This document shows, piece by piece, positions 10,088 through 20,585 of a DNA stretch of 64,000 bases. Position numbers and translations under genes: made by a program. The notes beneath the pieces were generated by a model. That model searched no databases, was not told the DNA's origin, and saw only the letters and a list, made by a program, of their open reading frames with translations. The stretch is from NCBI GenBank assembly GCA_902582155.1, contig CACHRI010000002.1:1-64000 (forward strand), given 5' to 3'. This DNA comes from an uncultured Pelagibacteraceae bacterium (GTDB lineage Bacteria; Pseudomonadota; Alphaproteobacteria; Pelagibacterales; Pelagibacteraceae). How positions within the stretch are numbered: position 1 is the stretch's first letter; each line of letters opens with the position of its first letter.

Positions 10088-11050
10088 ATGAAAAAAAAAA
10101 TTACTTTAATAGGCGCAGGACAAATAGGTGGTACGCTAGCTCATCTTATCGCTCTTAAAGGTTTAGCAGATGTAGTTATGTTTGACGTAGCAGAGGGAAT
10201 TGCCAAGGGAAAGGCACTTGATATTGCTCAGTCATCACCAATTGAGGGATTCGATATAAGTTTAAAGGGAACAAACGACTACAATGAAACTAAAAACTCA
10301 GATGTTATAATAATTACCGCTGGTGTACCAAGAAAGCCAGGAATGTCCAGAGATGATTTATTGGGAATTAACCTTAAAATTATAAAGCAGGTCGCAGAGG
10401 GTATAAAAAAAACATCACCAAATGCATTTGTAATTTGTATTACTAATCCTTTAGACGTAATTGTAATGGCATTACAAAAATACTCTGGACTCCCAAAGAA
10501 TAAAGTTGTTGGTATGGCAGGAATACTAGATTCTTCAAGATTTATTTATTTTATATCGGAAAAACTGAATTTAAGTGTTAATAAAATAAAATCATTTGTA
10601 TTAGGTGGTCACGGGGACTCAATGGTTGCAATGTTAAATCACACAAAAATTGATGGTATCCCTATTCAAAAGATTATAGATGAAGGCAAATTATCTCAAC
10701 AAGAGTTGGATAAATTGGTTGAGAGAACAAAAAAAGGAGGAGCTGAAATCGTAAAATATCTAGAAAAAGGTTCTGCTTTCTATGCCCCTGCAGCTGCTGG
10801 CGTTGAAATGGCTGAGAGTTATTTGAAAGATTTAAAAAAGGAACTTCCATGCGCAGCCTATTTAAATGGTGAATATAACACAAAAGGTATTTACGCAGGA
10901 GTTCCAGTTATAATAGGAAAAAACGGTGTAGAAAAAGTTATAGAAATAAAACTATCGTCAATTGAAAAAGATCAATTTGATAAATCGATAAAAGCTGTGC
11001 AAGAATTATTTAATGCAGCAATAAAAATAGATAAAAATTTAGAAAAATAA
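10088..11050 (+). CDS. mdh: Malate dehydrogenase (LDH-like type)
   Basis: Mdh oxidises malate to oxaloacetate with NAD+. The 320-residue protein is of the lactate-dehydrogenase-like malate dehydrogenase group common in alphaproteobacteria. Motifs are the Rossmann loop [20 protein letters not shown], the mobile-loop segment [14 protein letters not shown] with substrate-binding arginines, [13 protein letters not shown], and the catalytic histidine in LGGHGDSMV near residue 175. The start is three bases after mmsA. The gene immediately after it is an unrelated membrane protein, which breaks the common mdh-sucC adjacency. Confidence 0.97.
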   Translation: MKKKITLIGAGQIGGTLAHLIALKGLADVVMFDVAEGIAKGKALDIAQSSPIEGFDISLKGTNDYNETKNSDVIIITAGVPRKPGMSRDDLLGINLKIIKQVAEGIKKTSPNAFVICITNPLDVIVMALQKYSGLPKNKVVGMAGILDSSRFIYFISEKLNLSVNKIKSFVLGGHGDSMVAMLNHTKIDGIPIQKIIDEGKLSQQELDKLVERTKKGGAEIVKYLEKGSAFYAPAAAGVEMAESYLKDLKKELPCAAYLNGEYNTKGIYAGVPVIIGKNGVEKVIEIKLSSIEKDQFDKSIKAVQELFNAAIKIDKNLEK

Positions 11051-11051
11051 A

Positions 11052-12590
11052 TTGTATAATTATATAAGAAACAACTATCACTTTCATATTCTATTAATAA
11101 TATTTTCATTTGGATTTGTTTTATTTTATGGTTTTAAAGGCGTTTACCCTATTGATAGTTTTATAATTTTTAACAGTGCATATAATGTATTAAATGGAAT
11201 TCACCCCTTTAAAGACTATTGGAGTATAAGCGGACCAATACTTGATTATATACAAGCGTTATTTTTCATTATATTTGGATTAAACTGGAGTAGCTATGTA
11301 ATACATTCATTTTTTATTAATATACTTATTGTTTCTACCTCATTTTATTTTTTTCAAAAATTAAAAATTAATAATTATTACTCTTTCTTTTATTCTCTAA
11401 GCATTGCAATTTTAGCTTATCCCCAAATTGGCACCCCATTTATGGATCACCATGCTTTTTATTTTTCATATTTATCAATTATCTTCTTTAGTCTAGGAAT
11501 TATGACTAATAGAAGATTATTTTGGTTCTTAATTCCGATTACACTTTTCATTTCTTTTTTTTCAAAACAGATACCGTCTAGTTATATATTAATCTTATCT
11601 ACAATATTTTTGATTTATTATCTTCAAATCAATAAAAGTAAATCTAAAAATATAATATCAGGATTACTTTTTGGTGTAGCTATTGCATCATTTATTTTTT
11701 TATTTTGGATATTTTTTGCAGATATACCTATAAAAAGTTTTTTAGTACAATACCTTAACTATCCAATGAGTATCGGTGACTCAAGAATTGGTCAAATAAA
11801 ATTTGATATCAATAGTTTTGTTTTACAATATAAGTTTATTTATTTATCTTTTTTAATACCTTTTATATATATTATTAAAAGTTTTAAAAAAATAAAAATT
11901 AAAGATTTTTATTTCAATTTTTTTATTTTAAATATTATCTTATTCTGTTCTTTTATTTTTTCTCAAACTATTACTAAAAACCAAATCATAATTTTTTTTC
12001 TTATTCCTTACTTTTTAGCAGTATCTCACTATTTTATTTCAATAAATAAAGGTAAATCACTATATTATTTTCCCATAATAATATTACTTGTAATTACTAC
12101 TTTTAAGTATCACGACAGATTCAATAATAATAAAAAGTTTATGGAATTGGTGGATGCGAATTTTGATAATGCTATTGACGCAAGTATAATTGATGAAAAA
12201 TTCAATGGATTGCAATGGATAACAAACAAATTTATTGATAATCCGAAGAAAGAATTGAGTCTTTTAACTGAAAGTAAAGATGTGATGATAAATAGCGATT
12301 TTAACTATATAATAATTACAGACTACCAATTTTTTCCAGCTTTTCTGAACTTAAAAACTGTCTCACCTGCAAAATGGTATGACGCTATGAGTGTTCCTAA
12401 CAAAAAAAATATTTATCACAATCAATTTAAAAATTTTTTTATGAAAAGTCTTAATAAACAAAAAATTAAATATATATATATAATTGGAAAAGATAAGTTT
12501 CCTCTCGATTATATGTATAAAGATCAAAATTGCGTAGTATTTTCAAAACTGAACGAAATTTTATATTTAAGCGATATAAGTAAGTGTTAA
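11052..12590 (+). CDS. Polytopic membrane protein, GT-C glycosyltransferase-like
   Basis: This 512-residue protein has about 10-12 hydrophobic segments. An early extracytoplasmic loop has the pattern GIHPFKDYWSISGPILDY, which resembles the first loop of lipid-linked-sugar glycosyltransferases (GT-C/GT39-like). That resemblance suggests transfer of a sugar from a polyprenyl carrier on the outer face of the inner membrane, but the acceptor is unknown. Only a TTG start is available right after the mdh stop, without a clear ribosome-binding site, so the start is provisional. It is extremely AT-rich and overlaps the stop of the convergent neighbour by four bases. The glycosyltransferase call is inference from topology and one loop. 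Confidence 0.6.
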   Translation: MYNYIRNNYHFHILLIIFSFGFVLFYGFKGVYPIDSFIIFNSAYNVLNGIHPFKDYWSISGPILDYIQALFFIIFGLNWSSYVIHSFFINILIVSTSFYFFQKLKINNYYSFFYSLSIAILAYPQIGTPFMDHHAFYFSYLSIIFFSLGIMTNRRLFWFLIPITLFISFFSKQIPSSYILILSTIFLIYYLQINKSKSKNIISGLLFGVAIASFIFLFWIFFADIPIKSFLVQYLNYPMSIGDSRIGQIKFDINSFVLQYKFIYLSFLIPFIYIIKSFKKIKIKDFYFNFFILNIILFCSFIFSQTITKNQIIIFFLIPYFLAVSHYFISINKGKSLYYFPIIILLVITTFKYHDRFNNNKKFMELVDANFDNAIDASIIDEKFNGLQWITNKFIDNPKKELSLLTESKDVMINSDFNYIIITDYQFFPAFLNLKTVSPAKWYDAMSVPNKKNIYHNQFKNFFMKSLNKQKIKYIYIIGKDKFPLDYMYKDQNCVVFSKLNEILYLSDISKC

Positions 12591-14239
12591 TACTTATTCT
12601 TCTTGAAGACTTCATAAATTAATACATTATTAATCACTAATTCATCAATCTTTTTAAAATTGCTTGGTATTTTATATTTATTATTTCTCGTTGAGTCCAC
12701 TTCAGTGATATTATTTGAAAATATGTATTCAGCGTTCTTATAATTTTGACCTACAATATTGATTCTACTTTTTATAGAATCATCTAATAACGCTATACTT
12801 CTTTCTAGAGGGACCCATGAAGCTACGCCAATATTTATTATTTTATTTTTTTCAATTTTAACTATCTCATTAAGAAATTTTTTTCCTGATAAACCCCAAT
12901 AGTCAACTTCAAATTTTGTATGTACATCTTTTGGAGACAAGTTGTTAAAATACAAACTCTGATATGGATGAATTTTGTAAATATTATAAAAAATAGCTAT
13001 AAGAAAAAAAATTATAGTTACGTAAAAATATTTACTAAACTTCTTAATTTGTGAAATATTATTTACTAAAGTATTTATTCCGTAAGAAGTAAAATAAATA
13101 ATAAATACATTGAGAAAATAAATTTGTCGCCAACCATTATAAAGTACAGCTTTAAATAGAATTAAGTATATTAAAATAATTGTTAAGTTGAAAAAAATGA
13201 AAAAATCTTTTTTTTCATCTACGTTTTCCCATAAACTATTATATTCATTTTTTTCAATATTGATTAATCTCTTATAAAAAATTTTAATGTAAAATAAGTA
13301 TCCAATTAAAAAAAGAAACTGCGTTACAATTGGTGTACTAATTAAAATCCACACAGGTAAATAAGTATAAGGTAAAAATTTTGATGAAATAAAATCCCCA
13401 TTAAAGAGAAATTTGATATCAATTATATAATTTGAAAAAATTGAAAAAGCTTTTGCAAAATTTGTTAGGGGATTAGACCACAGGTAAGGCCAAAATAAAA
13501 TAGTTAGGATAAAATACAATACTACTAATACTAAAATTTTAATAATAAATTGTCTGTCAATTTTTTTATCTAAACTGTCAAAGAAAAAAATCGCAAGTAA
13601 TGCAAGCGGTAAAAAAATCCCTAATATTCTTGAACCTGTTGCAATAGCGCTAAATAATGAAAATATAATTATATTTTTGTAATTAAAATCTTTGAATAGC
13701 TTAAAACAATAAAAAAGCGCTATTGTTATAAGAGATAGAAAAATTATATCTTTATTATTAAAAAAGCTGTCACCAAAAATTCTTGGCGAACCTACATAAA
13801 ACATCAAGCCTAAATTTGCAATTAGATCATTATTAAATCTATTTTTCAAAATAAGAAAAAAATATATTGAACTGAGATAAAATATTATGAAATTAAAAAA
13901 ATGCCTTATTAAAAAGTAATTTTTGGATTGCTCTATTCCTAGAACTACTTCTAGTAGTGCTAGCGGTAAGTCGAATATTACACCGTAAAATGGAAAATCT
14001 ATTGGGTTTGGAAGGGTGAATCCTGAAATTGAATTAAATTTAACATCAACTAATAATTTTAGTTCTTCTAAATTTGTAAAACTGAGAACATACTTGAGCC
14101 AAAAAAAACCAGAAAATCTCTGAAATTCTTCATCGGTTGTAATACCGTAATCTGTGAAAATTAGCAGTCCAACAAAGAAATAAATAACAAAAAAAATTGG
14201 TGTAAAATATTTTAAAAAGACGTTTGATCTAATTCGCAT
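12587..14239 (-). CDS. GT39-like membrane glycosyltransferase
   Basis: A 550-residue polytopic membrane protein with about 11-13 helices. After the first helix the loop GITTDEEFQRFSGFFWLKY carries an acidic DE pair, typical of the catalytic first loop of PMT/ArnT-like (GT39) enzymes that use polyprenyl-phosphate sugars. A second family-like segment is SPRIFGDSFFNNKDI near residue 155. The C-terminal ~100 residues look soluble, as in related enzymes. It converges with the previous glycosyltransferase-like gene and diverges from sucC with only 50 bases between. Protein, lipid or glycan acceptor cannot be predicted. The pair may be a small surface-glycan insertion in the TCA cluster. Confidence 0.68.
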   Translation of the reverse strand: MRIRSNVFLKYFTPIFFVIYFFVGLLIFTDYGITTDEEFQRFSGFFWLKYVLSFTNLEELKLLVDVKFNSISGFTLPNPIDFPFYGVIFDLPLALLEVVLGIEQSKNYFLIRHFFNFIIFYLSSIYFFLILKNRFNNDLIANLGLMFYVGSPRIFGDSFFNNKDIIFLSLITIALFYCFKLFKDFNYKNIIIFSLFSAIATGSRILGIFLPLALLAIFFFDSLDKKIDRQFIIKILVLVVLYFILTILFWPYLWSNPLTNFAKAFSIFSNYIIDIKFLFNGDFISSKFLPYTYLPVWILISTPIVTQFLFLIGYLFYIKIFYKRLINIEKNEYNSLWENVDEKKDFFIFFNLTIILIYLILFKAVLYNGWRQIYFLNVFIIYFTSYGINTLVNNISQIKKFSKYFYVTIIFFLIAIFYNIYKIHPYQSLYFNNLSPKDVHTKFEVDYWGLSGKKFLNEIVKIEKNKIINIGVASWVPLERSIALLDDSIKSRINIVGQNYKNAEYIFSNNITEVDSTRNNKYKIPSNFKKIDELVINNVLIYEVFKKNKY

Positions 14240-14289
14240 TTGAATGTATCTACTTAAATCAAATTTAAACTATATTACAAGTAATTTTT

Positions 14290-15450
14290 ATGAATATACA
14301 CGAACATCAAGCTAAAGAATTATTATCAGAATTTGGTGCCCCAGTTTCAAAAGGTATAGTTGTTTATAAGTTAAGTGATATTGATGAAAAAATTGAAGAA
14401 TTAAAAACAAAAAAATTTGTTTTAAAAGCTCAAATTCATGCCGGAGGGAGGGGTAAAGCTGGCGGTGTAAAATTAGTAAACAGCGTTGATGAATTAAAAA
14501 AAGAGGCCAAAATTTTACTAGGAAAAAAGTTAATAACTCCACAAACTGGTAATGAGGGAAAAAAAGTGCAAAGACTTTACGTTGAAGAAGCATCGGATAT
14601 TAAAAACGAGTATTATCTTTCATGTCTGGTTGATAGACAAAGTTCCAAAATAGCATTTATAAGCAGCAAAGAGGGCGGAATGGATATTGAGGAAGTAGCA
14701 ATCAAAAAACCAAAAAAAATTATTACCACGAGGGTAGAATTTTCAAAAGAGATTGGAAAAAACGATATTGAAAAAATTTTAAGACCCTTTGAGCTGACAA
14801 ATCACCAAAAAGAAGAGGGATTTAATTTAATAAAATCTTTGTACAAAACTTTAATCTCCAAAGATGCTAGCTTAATAGAGATCAATCCATTGATAATTAC
14901 TAAAACTGGTAAAATAATTTGCTTAGATGCTAAAATAAATTTTGATGACAATGCTCTTTTTAGAAGACCAGAAATATTAAAGCTGAGAGACTTGAACGAA
15001 GAAGATCCAAAAGAAATTGAAGCAAGCAAACATGATTTAGCATATATAAAATTAGAAGGAAGCATTGGCTGCATGGTAAACGGTGCTGGTTTAGCTATGG
15101 CAACAATGGATATAATAAAACTCTATGGCAAGGAACCTGCAAATTTTTTAGATGTAGGTGGAGGAGCGTCAAAAGAAAAAGTATCAGCAGCTTTCAAGCT
15201 TATACTTTCAGACAAAAATGTTAAGGGTATCCTTATAAATATCTTTGGTGGAATAATGAGATGTGATGTTCTAGCACAAGGAGTTGTTGAGGCTGCTAAA
15301 GAAACTAAATTAGATGTTCCATTAGTTGTAAGACTAGCCGGAACTAATTTCGAAGAAGGGAAAAAAATTTTAGATGACTCAGGGCTTAAAATTTTATCTG
15401 CTTCTGACCTAAATGATGCTGCAAAAAAAATAGTGGAAGCTATAAAATAA
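14290..15450 (+). CDS. sucC: Succinyl-CoA synthetase beta subunit (ADP-forming)
   Basis: SucC binds the nucleotide and, with SucD, converts succinyl-CoA to succinate with substrate-level phosphorylation. The N-terminal [18 protein letters not shown] and the ATP-grasp element [15 protein letters not shown] are visible, and the C-terminal CoA-ligase part has [16 protein letters not shown]. The 386-residue length is standard. The upstream spacer contains a TATATT at 14271-14276 that could be a -10 element, giving a very short leader, but no good -35 was found. The sucD ATG starts directly after the stop. Confidence 0.98.
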   Translation: MNIHEHQAKELLSEFGAPVSKGIVVYKLSDIDEKIEELKTKKFVLKAQIHAGGRGKAGGVKLVNSVDELKKEAKILLGKKLITPQTGNEGKKVQRLYVEEASDIKNEYYLSCLVDRQSSKIAFISSKEGGMDIEEVAIKKPKKIITTRVEFSKEIGKNDIEKILRPFELTNHQKEEGFNLIKSLYKTLISKDASLIEINPLIITKTGKIICLDAKINFDDNALFRRPEILKLRDLNEEDPKEIEASKHDLAYIKLEGSIGCMVNGAGLAMATMDIIKLYGKEPANFLDVGGGASKEKVSAAFKLILSDKNVKGILINIFGGIMRCDVLAQGVVEAAKETKLDVPLVVRLAGTNFEEGKKILDDSGLKILSASDLNDAAKKIVEAIK

Positions 15451-16326
15451 ATGTCAATATTGATTAATAAAAATACAAAAGTTATCTGCCAAGGTTTTAC
15501 TGGAGCGCATGGAACTTTTCATTCTGAGCAAGCTCTAAAATATGGAACTCAATTGGTGGGAGGCGTAACCCCTAAAAAAGGTGGACAAACACATTTGGGC
15601 TTACCTGTTTTCAATTCTGTATCAGAGGCGAAAGAAAAAACTAATGCAACAGCCACGATGATTTACGTTCCCCCTAAGTTTGCAGCATCAGCTATAATAG
15701 AAGCAATAGAATCTAAAATGGATTTGGTTGTTTGTATAACAGAGGGAATTCCTATTATCGATATGATAAATGTAAAAAAATTTTTAAAGCAAAGTAAAAC
15801 AAGATTGGTTGGCCCTAATTGTCCTGGAGTAATAACGCCAAATGAGTGTAAGATTGGAATTATGCCTGGAAGCATTCATAAAAAAGGATCAGTAGGAATT
15901 GTATCAAGATCTGGAACCTTGACATACGAGGCTGTCGCTCAAACTTCGTCAAATGGTTTAGGTCAGTCAACATGTATCGGTATAGGAGGAGACCCGATTA
16001 ATGGAACAAATTTTATCGATTGTCTTGAACTTTTCTTAAAAGATGATGAGACAAAATCCATTGTTATGATAGGAGAAATAGGTGGAACAGCAGAGGAAGA
16101 AGCCTCAGAATTTATAAAAAAATCAAAAATTAAAAAGCCAATGGTCGGTTTTGTAGCAGGATTGACTGCTCCGCCAGGCAGAAGAATGGGGCATGCAGGT
16201 GCAATAATATCTGGTGGTAAAGGTGGTGCAAATGACAAGATAGAGATGATGAAATCAGCAGGAATAACTATTTCAAAATCTCCAGCAGATATAGGAAGAA
16301 CGCTATACGAAAAACTAAAAGCTTGA
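15451..16326 (+). CDS. sucD: Succinyl-CoA synthetase alpha subunit
   Basis: SucD binds CoA and carries the phosphorylated active-site histidine. The CoA-binding N-terminus shows [40 protein letters not shown] is the family signature, and the phosphohistidine lies in [16 protein letters not shown] near residue 247. The 291-residue length is normal. It abuts sucC without a gap and precedes sucA by 32 bases. Confidence 0.98.
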   Translation: MSILINKNTKVICQGFTGAHGTFHSEQALKYGTQLVGGVTPKKGGQTHLGLPVFNSVSEAKEKTNATATMIYVPPKFAASAIIEAIESKMDLVVCITEGIPIIDMINVKKFLKQSKTRLVGPNCPGVITPNECKIGIMPGSIHKKGSVGIVSRSGTLTYEAVAQTSSNGLGQSTCIGIGGDPINGTNFIDCLELFLKDDETKSIVMIGEIGGTAEEEASEFIKKSKIKKPMVGFVAGLTAPPGRRMGHAGAIISGGKGGANDKIEMMKSAGITISKSPADIGRTLYEKLKA

Positions 16327-16358
16327 TTTTAGAGTATTTGTGATATTATTAGAAAACG

Positions 16359-19244
16359 ATGTCAGTCGATAAGAGCAATCAAACATTTAAAAAAACATCC
16401 TTTTTAACTGGAGTTAATAGTGATTACATTGAGGAATATTATTCACTCTATCTTCAGAATCCTGATTTATTACCAAAAGATTGGATTGAATTTTTTGACG
16501 GTCTTAAGGAAGACTCTAAAAACATTATAAAAAATATTAAAGGTCCAAGTTGGAGCCCAAAAAAAGTTAATATTTCATTTGTTGAAAATTCCTTAAAAAA
16601 TAAAAAAGTTGAAGAAATACCTGATCTAAATTCGAGTAAACAGGCATCTAAAGATTCAGTAAGAGCAATAATGTTAATTAGAGCTTATAGAATTAGAGGT
16701 CACTTAACAGCAAATCTAGATCCATTAAATTTACAAAGAAAAGAGGAGCATCCAGAGTTAAAACCTGAAACTTATGGTTTTGAAAAAAAAGATTATAACA
16801 GAAAAATATTTTTGGATGGTGTTCTAGGCTTACAATACGGCAGCCTCAAAGAGATATTGCAAATACTTAAAAAAACTTATTGTTCAACTATCGGCTATGA
16901 GTTTATGCATATGAGTGATCCTGATGAAAAAGCCTGGGTGCGTAACAGAATTGAGGGTCCAGAAAAAGAAGTAAATTTTACTGATAATGGAAAAAAAGCT
17001 ATCCTTAATAAAATTATTGAAGCTGAAGGATTTGAAAATTATCTACAAATTAAATTTGTTGGAACAAAAAGGTTTGGTTTAGATGGCGGAGAGTCGTTGA
17101 TACCTGCCCTTGAGCAAATAATAAAAAGAGGGGGAAATTTAGGAGTCAAAGAAATTAAAATTGGCATGCCCCACAGAGGAAGACTTAATGTTCTTGCAAA
17201 TGTAATGGGAAAATCTTATCAAGCAATTTTTAGTGAGTTTTTTGGTAAAGGCATATCTGCAAAAGAAGATTTTGAGGGAGATGTAAAATATCATTTGGGA
17301 GCCTCTTCTAACAGAGAATTTGATGGAAACATTGTTCATATTAGTTTAACAGATAATCCCTCTCACCTAGAAGCTGTAAATCCTGTTGTCCTTGGCCAAG
17401 TGAGAGCTAAACAATTTTTTCATAATGATCCAAGCAGAAAGTCAGTTGTTCCTGTTTTAATTCATGGTGATGCTGCATTTGCAGGGCAAGGTGTAGTTGC
17501 TGAATGTTTTGCTATGTCTGGACTACCAGGCCATAATATTGGAGGAACAATTCATTTAATTGTTAATAATCAGATAGGCTTTACCACAGCTCCAAGATAT
17601 GCGAGGTCTTCACCTTATCCTTCGGATGTTGCAAAATTATCCCAAGCTCCAATTTTTCATGTTAATGGAGATGATCCCGAAGCAGTAGTCCATTGTGCAA
17701 AAATAGCAACAGAGTACAGACAAAAATTTAATAGAGATGTAGTTATTGATATGGTTTGTTACAGAAGGTATGGACATAATGAGGGAGACGAACCCTCATT
17801 TACGCAACCAATAATGTATAAAAAAATAAGATCTCATCCGACAACTTTAAAAATTTACAGTAAAAAAATTTCTTCCGAGGGCTTATTGAATGAGACGCAA
17901 ATAGATCAAAAAAAACATGAATTTAAAAAATTTTTAGAAAATGAGTTTAACTCATCAAAAAATTATAAATCTGAATTGAAATGGTTTGATGGGGTATGGT
18001 CAAGATTCAAACCAGGTTTAGGTAAAGATAAGCGAGGTGTTAGTGGAGTAGATAAAAAAATGATAATTAATGTAGGAAAAAAATTGTCAGAAATACCTAA
18101 AGACTTTAGTATTCACAAAACTTTAGTTAAAATATTACAACAAAAGCAAAAAATATTTACGGAGGAAGCACCAATAGATTGGTCAACAGCGGAGTCATTG
18201 GCTTTTGGCACATTATTAATTGATGGCTTTTCAGTAAGATTATCTGGCCAAGATTCTGCACGAGGCACATTTAGTCAGCGTCACTCTGTATTAAGAAATC
18301 AAGAAAATCATGAAAGATATGTTCCTCTAAACAACTTAGGCAAAAAGCAGAAAAAATTTGAAGTTATAGATAGTTTGCTCTCAGAACTAGCAGTATTAGG
18401 TTTTGAATTCGGTTATTCATTATCAGAACCAGAGACGTTAGTATTATGGGAAGCACAATTTGGAGATTTTGCAAATGGAGCCCAAGTAATTATAGATCAA
18501 TTTATCACTTCAGGAGAATCTAAATGGGGAAGAGCTAGTGGTATAGTTTTATTGTTACCACACGGATATGAGGGCCAGGGACCAGAACATTCTTCAGCAA
18601 GATTGGAAAGATTTTTACAAATGTGTGCTGGTGAAAATATCCAAGTTGTTAATTGTACCACCCCAGCAAATTATTTTCACGCATTAAGAAGACAAATGCA
18701 TAGAGCATTTAGAAAACCTTTGATTGTAATGACTCCAAAATCTTTGTTAAGAAACAAAAGATGTGTTTCATCGATAGATGATTTTTTAAAAAAAAATAGT
18801 TTTCATAGAGTCCTTGAGGACCATGCTTATATAAAAAATTCTAAGATAATAGAATTAAAAAAGGATAAAAATATTGAAAAGGTAGTTTTATGTTCTGGAA
18901 AAATTTATTTTGATTTATTAGAGGCAAGAGAAAAATCAAAAAATGATAAAGTGACATTTATTCGAATTGAACAATTATATCCTTTTCCAGCAAAAACATT
19001 AGCAAAAATTTTAAAAAGATACGAAAATGCAGAGTTTATTTGGTGTCAAGAAGAACCCAAAAATATGGGCGCATGGAATACTGTAAGAAACTACATTGAT
19101 AGAACACTAGATATAATTGAATTTAAAAAAATTAGAGTAAAATATATTGGAAGAAACGCCTCATCCACAACTGCGACCGGAAATTACAATAAACATCTTG
19201 CAGAACAAAAAAAAATATTAGAAAAGGTAGTTGGGAAACATTAA
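16359..19244 (+). CDS. sucA: 2-oxoglutarate dehydrogenase E1 component
   Basis: SucA is the thiamine-diphosphate-dependent E1 that decarboxylates 2-oxoglutarate and reductively succinylates the lipoyl group on SucB. The N-terminal E2-docking helix YIEEYYSLYLQNPDLLPKDW is present. The 2-oxo acid binding region has GMPHRGRLNVLANVMGK and the ThDP/Mg site has GDAAFAGQGVVAEC through to VNNQIGFTT. The C-terminal half contains SGQDSARGTFSQRHSVL and LLPHGYEGQGPEHSSARLER. At 961 residues it is full length. It lies in the order sucC-D-A-B-lpdA, which groups the whole complex with the next TCA enzyme. Confidence 0.98.
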   Translation: MSVDKSNQTFKKTSFLTGVNSDYIEEYYSLYLQNPDLLPKDWIEFFDGLKEDSKNIIKNIKGPSWSPKKVNISFVENSLKNKKVEEIPDLNSSKQASKDSVRAIMLIRAYRIRGHLTANLDPLNLQRKEEHPELKPETYGFEKKDYNRKIFLDGVLGLQYGSLKEILQILKKTYCSTIGYEFMHMSDPDEKAWVRNRIEGPEKEVNFTDNGKKAILNKIIEAEGFENYLQIKFVGTKRFGLDGGESLIPALEQIIKRGGNLGVKEIKIGMPHRGRLNVLANVMGKSYQAIFSEFFGKGISAKEDFEGDVKYHLGASSNREFDGNIVHISLTDNPSHLEAVNPVVLGQVRAKQFFHNDPSRKSVVPVLIHGDAAFAGQGVVAECFAMSGLPGHNIGGTIHLIVNNQIGFTTAPRYARSSPYPSDVAKLSQAPIFHVNGDDPEAVVHCAKIATEYRQKFNRDVVIDMVCYRRYGHNEGDEPSFTQPIMYKKIRSHPTTLKIYSKKISSEGLLNETQIDQKKHEFKKFLENEFNSSKNYKSELKWFDGVWSRFKPGLGKDKRGVSGVDKKMIINVGKKLSEIPKDFSIHKTLVKILQQKQKIFTEEAPIDWSTAESLAFGTLLIDGFSVRLSGQDSARGTFSQRHSVLRNQENHERYVPLNNLGKKQKKFEVIDSLLSELAVLGFEFGYSLSEPETLVLWEAQFGDFANGAQVIIDQFITSGESKWGRASGIVLLLPHGYEGQGPEHSSARLERFLQMCAGENIQVVNCTTPANYFHALRRQMHRAFRKPLIVMTPKSLLRNKRCVSSIDDFLKKNSFHRVLEDHAYIKNSKIIELKKDKNIEKVVLCSGKIYFDLLEAREKSKNDKVTFIRIEQLYPFPAKTLAKILKRYENAEFIWCQEEPKNMGAWNTVRNYIDRTLDIIEFKKIRVKYIGRNASSTTATGNYNKHLAEQKKILEKVVGKH

Positions 19245-19247
19245 TTA

Positions 19248-20582
19248 ATGTCAGAAAAAATTGTCGTACCTACACTTGGAGAGTCAGTAACAGAAGCTAC
19301 AGTTGCTAAATGGCTTAAAAATAAAGGTGATAAAGTAACATCTGATGAACCATTAGTTGAATTAGAAACTGATAAAGTTAACGTCGAAGTCCCGTCCCCT
19401 TCAAATGGAATATTAGAAAATATTTCAGCGAAAGAAGGTGAAACAGTGAATGTCGGTGCTTTGTTAGGATCTATTTCTAATGTAAAATCCTCTGTTCCAA
19501 AAGTTGATAATACACAAAAAGAAAAAAAATATACACCACCCAAAATAAAAAAAACAACTGAAGAAAAAAAAATTAAAGTTGAACCTTTAGTTCTTGAAGA
19601 AGAAAAAAAAGTTTTTGATGAAGAACCCCTAGTGTTAGACAATGTTCATGAAGATAGTAGCGAAGTAGTAGAAAAAAAAGGTGTTATAGAAAAAAAAGTT
19701 AATAAAAATAAAACTTCTTATAATGAGCTTAGAGTATCCCCCTCCGCAAGAAAACTTGCTCATGAAAGCAATATTGATATTGAAAAAATTGAAGGAAGTG
19801 GAAAAAAAGGACTTGTATTAAAAGAAGATGTAATGCGATTGATGGGTGTCAAGCCAGCTCCCTCAGAGCGAAGAGCAGCACATGGTCCAGAGGAAAGAAT
19901 AAAGATGACTAGATTAAGATTAACTATAGCAAAAAGATTAAAAGAAGCTCAAGAAAAAGCTGCGATGCTTACAACTTTTAATGAAATAAATATGCATGAG
20001 ATTATTAAGATGCGAAGTGACTATAAACAAGAGTTTCAAGATAAATATTCGGTGAAACTTGGATTTATGTCGTTTTTCGTCAAGGCTTGTATTATCGGAC
20101 TAAAAAATTATCCAGCAATCAATGCCGAGATACAAGGAGATGAAATTGTTTATAAAAACTATTATAATATAAGCATTGCTGTTGGAACGGATAAAGGTCT
20201 TGTAGTTCCAGTTATAAAAAACTCAGATGAACTTTCTTTTGCAGAAATTGAAAAACAGATTAGTTCTATGGGTGAGAAGGCACGAAATGGAAAAATAACA
20301 ATTGAAGACCTCCAAGGTGGAACTTTTACTATTACGAATGGAGGTATTTATGGCTCAATGTTATCAACACCAATACTTAATCCTCCTCAATCAGCTGTGT
20401 TAGGAATGCATAACATTATAGAAAGACCAGTTATTGAAAACGGGGAAATTGTTATTAGACCAGTAATGTACTTAGCATTATCTTACGATCATAGAATTAT
20501 AGATGGTAAAGAGGCCGTGTCTTTTTTAAAAATAGTAAAGGACTCACTAGAGCAACCAAAAAGATTATTTTTAAATTTGTAA
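19248..20582 (+). CDS. sucB: Dihydrolipoyl succinyltransferase E2 of 2-oxoglutarate dehydrogenase
   Basis: SucB forms the core of the 2-oxoglutarate dehydrogenase complex. One lipoyl domain occupies residues 1-75, with the lipoylated Lys at 43 in [14 protein letters not shown] long Lys/Glu-rich linker (about 85-160) replaces the usual Ala/Pro linker. The E3-binding domain (about 160-200) has [11 protein letters not shown] and [13 protein letters not shown]. The catalytic domain ends with the active-site motif [13 protein letters not shown], His near 415. The total of 444 residues is somewhat long because of the linker. sucA ends four bases upstream and lpdA starts three bases downstream. Confidence 0.97.
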   Translation: MSEKIVVPTLGESVTEATVAKWLKNKGDKVTSDEPLVELETDKVNVEVPSPSNGILENISAKEGETVNVGALLGSISNVKSSVPKVDNTQKEKKYTPPKIKKTTEEKKIKVEPLVLEEEKKVFDEEPLVLDNVHEDSSEVVEKKGVIEKKVNKNKTSYNELRVSPSARKLAHESNIDIEKIEGSGKKGLVLKEDVMRLMGVKPAPSERRAAHGPEERIKMTRLRLTIAKRLKEAQEKAAMLTTFNEINMHEIIKMRSDYKQEFQDKYSVKLGFMSFFVKACIIGLKNYPAINAEIQGDEIVYKNYYNISIAVGTDKGLVVPVIKNSDELSFAEIEKQISSMGEKARNGKITIEDLQGGTFTITNGGIYGSMLSTPILNPPQSAVLGMHNIIERPVIENGEIVIRPVMYLALSYDHRIIDGKEAVSFLKIVKDSLEQPKRLFLNL

Positions 20583-20585
20583 ATT

